Positions 9,240 through 16,579 of a DNA stretch of 64,000 bases are shown piece by piece; positions within the stretch are counted from its first letter, which is position 1; each line of letters starts with the position of its first letter. The notes beneath the pieces were generated by a model, which was given only the letters and a program-made list of their open reading frames with translations, searched no databases and was not told the origin of the DNA. The stretch comes from Brevibacillus daliensis. GTDB taxonomy: Bacteria > Bacillota > Bacilli > Brevibacillales > Brevibacillaceae. The stretch lies in NCBI RefSeq assembly GCF_021245735.1, contig NZ_JAJISB010000008.1, positions 62,001 through 126,000 on the forward strand, read 5' to 3'. Position numbers and translations under genes: made by a program.

Positions 9240-9430
9240 GTTACAACTCCTCTTTTATCTGTATTCCTACTAATCATAGTAACCTAACGAGGCAGGTATA
9301 TCATTTATTATTTTTCAAAGCAGTTATATGATTGCATCACAACAGTGATGGGTCTTGTATGAGACCAGAGTTTGTCTGGGTATACTTAAAAAGATAGACG
9401 CGAGAAAATGTAGAAAGGGGTAGCTTTTTC

Positions 9431-9616
9431 ATGGTAGGGTATCAGGTAGGGTGGCAGGATGCTTGCCAAATAAAAAAAGTTCTCTATCGTTTCTCCATTA
9501 CATACCGAATAGGTAATCAAGCAGGACAAATTCTCTTTTTCTTTCCCAATATCTCTTCCAAAAAATCTGCACTTGTTCGTGAAATCTTTTCACTTTACTC
9601 CTCTTCGTTACGTTAG
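9431..9616 (+). CDS. Doubtful small ORF, 61 residues
   Basis: An ATG at 9431 is preceded by GAAAGGGG at 9413-9420, but the spacing of 10 nt is on the long side. The product has no recognisable motif, signal peptide or clear membrane span; it is moderately hydrophobic in the middle (GQILFFFPN) with a serine-rich end. It may be a genuine short gene or chance, and nothing nearby suggests a role. Confidence 0.2.
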   Translation: MVGYQVGWQDACQIKKVLYRFSITYRIGNQAGQILFFFPNISSKKSALVREIFSLYSSSLR

Positions 9617-9992
9617 AACCGTAGCATCTTAACAAGGAGCCATATAGTATTTTTGTTAACATAATGGTAAAATGTTAAAGAAATCATATAGGATGATCAC
9701 TAAGCGTTGCATAGTCTTCTATGGAACGTTTTTCTTGTTGTATCAGAATGTATCGACTTCATAAGGTTTTTACTAAAACAAAGTAGAGAAAAAACCGATA
9801 AATGGTAATGAACAGCTTCACAAAAAAGACGCAGGAAATATTTGTTTCACTTTTTTTAGATAAAGTGAAACAATTCAAGATTTTCCGAGTCTATAAAATA
9901 GAAAGGGGAATTTTTCCCCTTTTCTCAGATAGAGATGCACAGACTTGTCGAAATCTAACAAGGATTCGTGTGGAAAAGAGAGGAGTTTCAAC
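9617..9992 (+). other. Leader region upstream of the SpoIID-like gene with a G/C-rich hairpin
   Basis: AT-rich, with no convincing gene. An in-frame extension from 9945 exists but lacks a ribosome site. The notable element is a hairpin at 9901-9924 (GAAAGGGGAA facing TTCCCCTTTTC) about 70 nt before the SpoIID-like start, which could act as a terminator/attenuator or processing site. Confidence 0.4.
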
Positions 9993-11816
9993 ATGAAAAA
10001 AACGAGTGCTATCCTATCAGCAATTGTTTTGATAGGATCGACGATTAGTCCGGTTGCTATGGCAAGCGATATACTGGGAAAACCATTTGCATCGGTTTCA
10101 AGTATGAAAAACGTTGCTACCCTCTCCGTTCATGATTTGGATAAGGGTGATTATGTCATAGAAAAAATTATGGCAAAAGATCAACAGAAAAAGAAATTGG
10201 AACTGGAGAAACAAGGTGTAGTTACCTTGGCAGACCAGATGAAAGTATATCAGTTATCAGGTAATGACGTGGTGGAAAAATCACTCAGCAATGTTCTTGT
10301 AGGTGCGGAAAATGCTAGGGTATACCTGGATAATTCCAATCAGGTGAAAATGATCATGCTGGAAGGAGAAACTCCCAGCGATAAAATGCGTGTAGGAATT
10401 TATAACAATAGTTATGGCTCATTGGACCATCAACAGGTAAGTATGAAGTCACCCGGTGGACTAGTCCTGATAAATAAGAAAACGGATGAGAAATTCCAGG
10501 TAAATGAAAACCAGCAGGTTACCTTCTTGCGCGAAAATGATGGAATGAAAGTTACTGTGGATAATCAGCCGTTAGTAACCACAAAGGACCGATTGCAGGT
10601 TATGCCAGCTGATCATCATTCTCTTATACAGATACCCAGTTTAAAACGAAGTCAGGGTGTACCACAGTATCGTGGTGTCTTTGAGATTTCACCATCTGTG
10701 ACACCAGGTAAGCTATCGGTTATCAATGAAATACATATCGAACAGTACCTGTATCAGGTAGTACCTAGCGAGATGCCTGCTTCATTTGGTCTGGAGGCGC
10801 TTAAAGCTCAAAGTATTGCAGCACGTACATATGCATTAAGTGATTATTACAGCAATCGTTATGCGCCTAAAGGGTTCCATGTAGATGATAGTACATTGAG
10901 TCAGGTTTATAATAATACTGGCGAAAATCAGCTAGTCAATCAGGCTGTAGATGCCACAAGAGGACTGGTTATGAAGAATGGTACAGGCTTGGTAGATGCC
11001 AGATATTACTCGTCTTCTGCCGGTTTAGGAGTGGGACGACATGAGAATACCTCTGATCCAGTTACTCAGATGTTCCCAGGTACTCCCGTTGATTACCTGC
11101 CTTCCCAAAGCTTCCTAATGGAGTCACAACAAAAAGCTGGATTTATTTCAAGAGCATTTCATTCAGAAGAGGAAGTTCTTTCTTTCTTAAAAGATTTATC
11201 TGTGGTAAGTGTAGATTCCCAGTCAGTATTCTTCCGCTGGAAAGTAGAAATGTCAAAACAAGAACTGCAAAACACAATTAATAAAAATTTGGCTGCACGC
11301 GCAGCAGCTGACCCAAATGCCATAACAAAGCTGGATGTCGATGGTCAGTATAAAAAATCGGTGATTCCACCGAATGGCGTTGGTGAATTAAATACGATCG
11401 CAGTCGCCAAACGTGGTACGAGCGGTAATATCATGGAACTGGTGATTGAAGGTAGCAATGGAACCTTTAAAGTTAGTGAAGATTATAATATTCGTAACTT
11501 ACTACGCCCAAGTAAAACATACACAGGTGGACAAGATGTCATCTTGCATCGAGCTAAGGGTGGTTCCTCTGATTATATAGCAGGACAGGCTGTGAAAAAT
11601 TATAGTTTATTACCATCTGGATTTGCTGCCTTTGACTATCAATACGATTCCAATGGTCAACTTGCCAGCTTGACGATTTATGGTGGAGGAAATGGTCATG
11701 GAATGGGAATGAGTCAATATGGAGCAGCAACATTGGGGGCATTAGGTTTACCTGTAGAACAAATTCTCCAAACGTTCTATCCAAACCATCAATTAGAAAA
11801 TATATACCAATATTAA
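9993..11816 (+). CDS. SpoIID/LytB-domain protein (likely peptidoglycan lytic transglycosylase)
   Basis: A 607-residue exported protein. Its signal peptide (MKKTSAILSAIVL to about VAMAS) is followed by a unique domain of roughly 200 residues, then a SpoIID/LytB domain. The latter contains VPSEMPASFG, whose Glu is the catalytic acid in SpoIID, and ALKAQSIAARTYAL. The C-terminus carries the family ending GHGMGMSQYGA and FYPNHQL. It is much longer than sporulation SpoIID, so it is better called an amidase-enhancer/LytB-like paralogue. It should act on glycan strands outside the membrane. ATG 9993 is supported by GAGAGGAG 8 nt upstream; a 16-codon upstream extension is not. Confidence 0.85.
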   Translation: MKKTSAILSAIVLIGSTISPVAMASDILGKPFASVSSMKNVATLSVHDLDKGDYVIEKIMAKDQQKKKLELEKQGVVTLADQMKVYQLSGNDVVEKSLSNVLVGAENARVYLDNSNQVKMIMLEGETPSDKMRVGIYNNSYGSLDHQQVSMKSPGGLVLINKKTDEKFQVNENQQVTFLRENDGMKVTVDNQPLVTTKDRLQVMPADHHSLIQIPSLKRSQGVPQYRGVFEISPSVTPGKLSVINEIHIEQYLYQVVPSEMPASFGLEALKAQSIAARTYALSDYYSNRYAPKGFHVDDSTLSQVYNNTGENQLVNQAVDATRGLVMKNGTGLVDARYYSSSAGLGVGRHENTSDPVTQMFPGTPVDYLPSQSFLMESQQKAGFISRAFHSEEEVLSFLKDLSVVSVDSQSVFFRWKVEMSKQELQNTINKNLAARAAADPNAITKLDVDGQYKKSVIPPNGVGELNTIAVAKRGTSGNIMELVIEGSNGTFKVSEDYNIRNLLRPSKTYTGGQDVILHRAKGGSSDYIAGQAVKNYSLLPSGFAAFDYQYDSNGQLASLTIYGGGNGHGMGMSQYGAATLGALGLPVEQILQTFYPNHQLENIYQY

Positions 11817-11862
11817 ATAGTAAACTATAGGTTGAACTATTGTAAATAATATGGCACACTAG

Positions 11863-11900
11863 AAAAAGATGACCGTTCTGAAGGGTCATCTTTTCTTTTT
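11863..11900 (+). terminator. Terminator after the SpoIID-like gene
   Basis: 12-bp stem AAAAAGATGACC (11863-11874) with GGGTCATCTTTT (11883-11894), then a T-run. Confidence 0.85.
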
Positions 11901-12029
11901 GGTTCCATTTTCATTTTGAGTGAAATGTTTTGTTGAGTTATGATGAATTTATTATGGATTTGTAACATGCCCCCTTACTGGGAATTATGGTAATATGGCA
12001 TAGTTGGCTATCCTGTATAGAAAGGCTAA

Positions 12030-13874
12030 ATGGCTATGATGAATTGGAAACAATATTCGTATGTGACAGCACTTTTGTTATTGACCAAGTTTTTTTGGTT
12101 CAGGATGTTTATTTATGACGATAAGAATCCGATAAGACTTATTTGGGCAGAGGCAAGCACGGTAGCAATTATTGTTGTTATTTTTGCCTTGCTTTTCTAT
12201 AAAAGAAAAGTGTTGGCTTATGTAATAACGAACTTTCTCTTATCTACTTTTTTACTTGCCGTCGTTCTTTACTTTGATTATTACGGTAAAATTATGACCT
12301 TTGAAGCAATCAAACAAATTGGACAAGTAAAAGAAGTATCTTCAAGCGTTTTTAATTTGGTGAAACCCCAGTATTTTGTCCTGTATCTGGACTTGATTCT
12401 CTTTTATTGCTGGCATCGTTGGATTCAAAAGAACCAACAGCACAGTGAACAAGCGACGATGCACCTAGTGAAGAGATTAGGCATTATTTTAGGATGCTTA
12501 CTTATTATCTTCACATTTGAAGGGGTAAAAGCTGAACGGACCGCTGATATTAAAAATGCAACGAAAAAGGCACAGCAACTGGGGCTTATTACGTATCAGC
12601 TCGAAACCTTTTTGAATGAAAAGGAAATACCGGTCTGGAACGAAGCATATGATGCGAGAATCAAACAAATCAAGGCTGAACGGGAGAAATCTCAGGTAAA
12701 AGAAATGTTTGGTGTCGCAAAAGATAAAAACTTGCTCGTCATACAACTTGAAGCATTCCAATCGATATTAATTAACCAGAAAGTTAATGGTGTAGAAGTT
12801 ACTCCTAACCTGAATGCATTGATAAAAGAAAGCATGTATTTCCCTCACTTCTACCAACAAGTAGGGCAAGGGAATACATCTGATGCGGAATTTATCAGTA
12901 ATACCTCAATATATCCGTTAGAAGATGCACCTATGTCAGAAACATTTGGTGATCGAGAAATACCAAGCTTGCCACGACTGTTGAATAACCAGGGTTATAA
13001 AACGATGACCTTCCATGTGAATAAGGTAGATTTCTGGAATCGTGACGAAATGTACCCGGCACTTGGGTTTGATCAATACTATGATACGGACTTTTTCGGA
13101 TATGAAGATGTGGTTGGATTAGGACCATCAGATGAAATTTTATTCGATAAAGCGATGCCTGTTTTTGAAGAGACAACGAAGCAGCATCGACCGTTTTATG
13201 CGCAAATGGTGACACTAACTGGACATCACCCATTTGTTATACCAGAAGAAAAAATTGAATTCCCGTTACCAGAAGAAATGGTAGGAACGCAGATCGGGAA
13301 TTACATTCAAACACAGCACTATGTGGATCAGCAAGTAGGGAAACTGATTCATGATATGAAACAGAATGGCTTATGGGAGAATACAGTGATCGCGCTCTAT
13401 GGTGATCATTTCGGTATTTCACAAGATGAACCAGATAAAAACGGTAAAATGATCTTGGAAAACCTTTTGGGCAGATCATATGACAAAGCAGACGCTTTCG
13501 CTGTTCCCTTTATTGTTAAAGTGCCAGGAATGACTGAAGGCAAAACGTATGACACAGTAGGCGGTCAAATTGATATTATGCCTACCATTGCAAACCTGAT
13601 GGGGCTTGACTTAAGCAAGGAAACATACTTTGGTCAAGATTTGGTGAATACGAAGTCGAATATGATAGGTGAACGCTTCTATATGCCAAGTGGTTCGTTC
13701 ATTAACGACACCATGCTGTATACACCAGGACAAAGCTTTGAAGATGGGAAAGGGATTAACTACAGAACAGGGGATAGAAAGATTGACTATACTCCATATA
13801 AGGAGCAGTATGATCTGATGCTTGAGCTGCTAGAGATATCTGATGCGTATGTTCATCAACTACCTAAACGATGA
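12030..13874 (+). CDS. LTA synthase family protein (LtaS-like)
   Basis: A 614-residue membrane enzyme that transfers glycerol phosphate from phosphatidylglycerol to build or prime lipoteichoic acid. About five N-terminal spans lie within residues 10-165, then a linker and an extracellular sulfatase-fold domain. In that domain Glu241 (QLEAF) should bind Mn, and Thr283 (GQGNTSDAEF) is the expected nucleophile. MVTLTGHHPF and YGDHFGIS supply further metal and substrate residues. Length and order match LtaS/YqgS/YfnI proteins; which paralogue this is cannot be decided here. It is a single-gene unit between terminators. Confidence 0.92.
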   Translation: MAMMNWKQYSYVTALLLLTKFFWFRMFIYDDKNPIRLIWAEASTVAIIVVIFALLFYKRKVLAYVITNFLLSTFLLAVVLYFDYYGKIMTFEAIKQIGQVKEVSSSVFNLVKPQYFVLYLDLILFYCWHRWIQKNQQHSEQATMHLVKRLGIILGCLLIIFTFEGVKAERTADIKNATKKAQQLGLITYQLETFLNEKEIPVWNEAYDARIKQIKAEREKSQVKEMFGVAKDKNLLVIQLEAFQSILINQKVNGVEVTPNLNALIKESMYFPHFYQQVGQGNTSDAEFISNTSIYPLEDAPMSETFGDREIPSLPRLLNNQGYKTMTFHVNKVDFWNRDEMYPALGFDQYYDTDFFGYEDVVGLGPSDEILFDKAMPVFEETTKQHRPFYAQMVTLTGHHPFVIPEEKIEFPLPEEMVGTQIGNYIQTQHYVDQQVGKLIHDMKQNGLWENTVIALYGDHFGISQDEPDKNGKMILENLLGRSYDKADAFAVPFIVKVPGMTEGKTYDTVGGQIDIMPTIANLMGLDLSKETYFGQDLVNTKSNMIGERFYMPSGSFINDTMLYTPGQSFEDGKGINYRTGDRKIDYTPYKEQYDLMLELLEISDAYVHQLPKR

Positions 13875-13896
13875 TAAACGAAATATGGTAATACTT

Positions 13897-13931
13897 CAGG
13901 CTGTTGAGATTACTCAACAGCCTGTTTTTAT
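13897..13931 (+). terminator. Terminator after the LtaS-like gene
   Basis: CAGGCTGTTGAG / CTCAACAGCCTG with an ATTA loop, then TTTTTA. Confidence 0.85.
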
Positions 13932-13998
13932 TCTCTCGCCGATGCAGAATTGTGTATAATAATTACATGGATAAAATATGCAAGAGAAGAGGGATACG

Positions 13999-14688
13999 AT
14001 GAAAATTACCTATCATGGTCATTCTTGTGTTCATTTAATGGATGAAAATCATTCCATCATTATTGACCCGTTTATTACAGGAAATAAACTTGCATCGGCA
14101 TCACCAGAGGATATTAAAGTTGATACCATCCTTTTGACACACGGTCATGGTGATCATATTGGTGATGCTGTACAAATAGCTAAAAATAACGATGCGACGA
14201 TTGTTTGTGCTGTTGAACTTGCAACCTTTCTAGGATGGAAAGGTGCAAAAACGCTTGGATTTAACATTGGGGGCACAGTCCATTTGCCATTCGGATCTGT
14301 GAAAATGACACAAGCTTTTCACAGTACAGGCTACGTCGTGGATGAAGAACAAAAAATTGTATATACTGGAATGCCTGCTGGACTGATCGTAAAAATGGAC
14401 GGAAAAACCATTTACCACGCAGGTGATACTGGTTTATTTGGGGATATGAAGCTAATTGGTGAGACAGCACAGCCGGATATAGCCTTTTTACCGATTGGTG
14501 ACCATTTTACTATGGGTCCAGACGATGCCCTGCTAGCTGCCGGGTGGATTAATGCCAAGACAACGATCCCCATTCACTATAATACGTTTCCTCCAATTGA
14601 ACAGGACCCACATCAATATGTTAAAGAATTAGGGTATCGACAGCAGATTGGAAAAGTATTAGAGCCAGGAGAAAGTTGGGAAGTGTAA
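13999..14688 (+). CDS. Metal-dependent hydrolase, UPF0173 (metallo-beta-lactamase fold)
   Basis: A 229-residue cytoplasmic protein of the UPF0173/YtkL family. It starts MKITYHGHS and carries the metal-binding motif THGHGDHIGD, a third site at AGDTGLFGD, and the C-terminal IPIHYNTFPP. The physiological substrate of the family is unknown. I chose ATG 13999 with GAGGG about 6 nt upstream; the open frame extends seven codons further. Its stop overlaps the next start (TAATG), which points to coupled translation with the Nudix gene. Confidence 0.88.
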   Translation: MKITYHGHSCVHLMDENHSIIIDPFITGNKLASASPEDIKVDTILLTHGHGDHIGDAVQIAKNNDATIVCAVELATFLGWKGAKTLGFNIGGTVHLPFGSVKMTQAFHSTGYVVDEEQKIVYTGMPAGLIVKMDGKTIYHAGDTGLFGDMKLIGETAQPDIAFLPIGDHFTMGPDDALLAAGWINAKTTIPIHYNTFPPIEQDPHQYVKELGYRQQIGKVLEPGESWEV

Positions 14689-15344
14689 TGGATAACTTGC
14701 TTGAGCATGCTGTGCAAAATCTTGCTGATAGACAGCGTGGAATACTAGATCAGGAAAAATATGTGCGTACAGCAGTCCTTCTCCCCATTATCCGGGATAA
14801 AGAAGGGGATTGGGCCATATTATTCGAAAAACGAGCAAGTACTTTGCGTAATCAAGCAGGAGAAATATGTTTCCCTGGAGGTCATGTTGAACCACAAGAT
14901 CAGAGTGAGTGGGAAACAGCCAAAAGAGAGACGATTGAAGAACTTGGCGTGGAAGCTGAAATGATTAAGTATGTGGCTGACTTAGACATTTTAGTCAATG
15001 CACACGATTTACTTGTCTATCCATATGCAGCTTTCCTCTCAATAGATCAGGGCATTGTTCCAGATCGTAATGAAGTGGACGAGGTTTTTTCGGTGAAACT
15101 AGCGAAACTGATCTCAATGGAACCTATAACGTATGACATGCAGATTCGGGTTGAACCGGAAGATAACTTTCCATTTCATCTAATCGCGAATGGACGTAAC
15201 TATAAATGGAAAAATGGCAAGCGGAACACTCATTTTTACGAGGTGGATGGGAAGGTCATTTGGGGGATAACGGCCCAGATTCTTAAACACTTCTTGGAAT
15301 TACTTAAACAGGACCCAGAGCTCTGTCAGAAGTTAGGTAACTAG
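14688..15344 (+). CDS. Nudix hydrolase, CoA-pyrophosphatase type
   Basis: A 218-residue protein. The Nudix box runs from GGHVEPQDQ to RETIEELGV, and directly before it is the CoA-hydrolase signature region STLRNQAGEICFPGG, as in NudL/YeaB-type enzymes that split CoA or acyl-CoA into 3',5'-ADP and phosphopantetheine. The ATG at 14688 overlaps the preceding stop by one base and has GGAG upstream. The C-terminus is somewhat longer than in the shortest members. The substrate call comes from the motif, not from context. Confidence 0.85.
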   Translation: MDNLLEHAVQNLADRQRGILDQEKYVRTAVLLPIIRDKEGDWAILFEKRASTLRNQAGEICFPGGHVEPQDQSEWETAKRETIEELGVEAEMIKYVADLDILVNAHDLLVYPYAAFLSIDQGIVPDRNEVDEVFSVKLAKLISMEPITYDMQIRVEPEDNFPFHLIANGRNYKWKNGKRNTHFYEVDGKVIWGITAQILKHFLELLKQDPELCQKLGN

Positions 15345-15434
15345 CTATAATATAAGCTTGGTAGACTAGTACGAGTAAGGATTAGCAAATAGATTATCAG
15401 ATATTACCTGAGCAAAGCTTGGGATCTGATGTGA

Positions 15435-15464
15435 GACGGAGGTATCTTTGCCTTCGTCTTTTTG
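15435..15464 (+). terminator. Terminator after the Nudix gene
   Basis: GACGGAGG / CCTTCGTC stem with one G-T pair, followed by TTTTTG. Confidence 0.75.
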
Positions 15465-15545
15465 TCGTTTAGCTCGTAATCGGTAAAAACTGGTCAAATG
15501 AATATCGATTAGAGTCTTTGAAAAGAAACCTACTAAAGCAGATCT

Positions 15546-15740
15546 CTAGTTGCATTTATCCTTTTCTAATAGCTCAATAATTTTATCAAGTTTCTTATTC
15601 ATCTCGATAGAATGAGTCCTTTTTGCAGAAGAATGAATAAGTAGTCTTCGGACAAACAGAGTAAGCGAGACGATAAATAGAATAATGAGAGCAAAAATTA
15701 CACTCAAGTAGATTATGGAGATAAAATTGAGATCAGTCAT
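15546..15740 (-). CDS. Small single-span membrane protein, DUF4083-like
   Basis: A 64-residue protein with one N-terminal transmembrane span (IIYLSVIFALIILFIVSLTL), a basic stop (FVRRLL) and a charged amphipathic tail (MNKKLDKIIELLEKDK). The RRLL plus KLDKIIELLE pattern matches what I remember of the DUF4083 family of short Bacillales proteins, whose function is unknown. An AGG-type ribosome site is present but weak. It stands alone and is divergent from the TPR gene. Confidence 0.7.
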   Translation of the reverse strand: MTDLNFISIIYLSVIFALIILFIVSLTLFVRRLLIHSSAKRTHSIEMNKKLDKIIELLEKDKCN

Positions 15741-15815
15741 AGGAAATACCTGCTTTATTTTTTGATAATTCTAACATATTCTGGGTGTAAGCTGATCATG
15801 GGAGGGGAAGGGGAG

Positions 15816-16310
15816 TTGGAAAAGGTACATATTGAACTGGAACATGCAATTAAGCTAAGAGAGGAAAAGAATCTGCTTACTTCAAATGAAATTCTCGTTA
15901 CACTAGTCAAAGAATTTCCAGAGAATGCAATCGTATCCTATCAGTGCGCATGGAGCTATGATGTTTTAGGTAAGGAAAGGGAAGCGGTACCTTATTATGA
16001 AAAAGCATTATCGTTAGGTTTGGAAGGAGAAGATTTAGAAGGTGCCTTGCTAGGCTTAGGAAGTACGTATCGAACGTTGGGCGAGTACGAAAAGTCTAAG
16101 AATATTCTTCTAAAAGGAGTGGAATTGTTTCCTGCAAATCATTCGATTAAAGTGTTTTATGCGATGACACTTTATAATCTAGGTGAACACAATAAAGCAA
16201 TGGACATACTTTTAACAAGTTTGGTTAAAACATCTGATGATCCAGAAATAATAAAATATAAGAATGCCATACAATTTTATTCAAATAAACTAGATACCAT
16301 TTGGGAATAA
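15816..16310 (+). CDS. Tetratricopeptide repeat protein
   Basis: A 164-residue protein of about four TPR units (for example VSYQCAWSYDVLGKEREAVPYYEKALSL in 15930-16020 and the copies that follow). It is a likely soluble scaffold with no catalytic motif. I favour the TTG at 15816, which has GGAGGGG at 15801-15807. The ATG at 15798 has no ribosome site because the purine run lies downstream of it. The open frame extends back to 15762. The partner is unknown. Confidence 0.75.
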   Translation: MEKVHIELEHAIKLREEKNLLTSNEILVTLVKEFPENAIVSYQCAWSYDVLGKEREAVPYYEKALSLGLEGEDLEGALLGLGSTYRTLGEYEKSKNILLKGVELFPANHSIKVFYAMTLYNLGEHNKAMDILLTSLVKTSDDPEIIKYKNAIQFYSNKLDTIWE

Positions 16311-16321
16311 GATTACTGCTT

Positions 16322-16354
16322 GAAAGGGACTTCTTACTGGAAGTCCCCTTTTCT
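16322..16354 (+). terminator. Terminator after the TPR gene
   Basis: GGGACTTC / GAAGTCCC stem with A- and T-flanks. Confidence 0.85.
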
Positions 16355-16579
16355 GTTATCTAACAAGTAGTTCGAAAATCAAAAAGTTTTTCAGTATAAA
16401 TCAAAATATTTTGAAAATTATAAACAGTTGTGCAGGATTTATAAGAAAACAGTACGAAATGATTCTTGGAACAATCATAATTGCTGCTCTTTTTTCATAA
16501 GTAGAAGCTAGATAATTCGTAAGGAAATGTATGGCATTATATTCGTTTGTTAACTCTAAAAAGATGAAGGAGGAAAGCA

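Noticed and set aside
9945-9992. Sixteen-codon N-terminal extension of the SpoIID-like protein
   Set aside because: It would place a charged segment before the signal peptide and lacks a ribosome site, while GAGAGGAG supports 9993.
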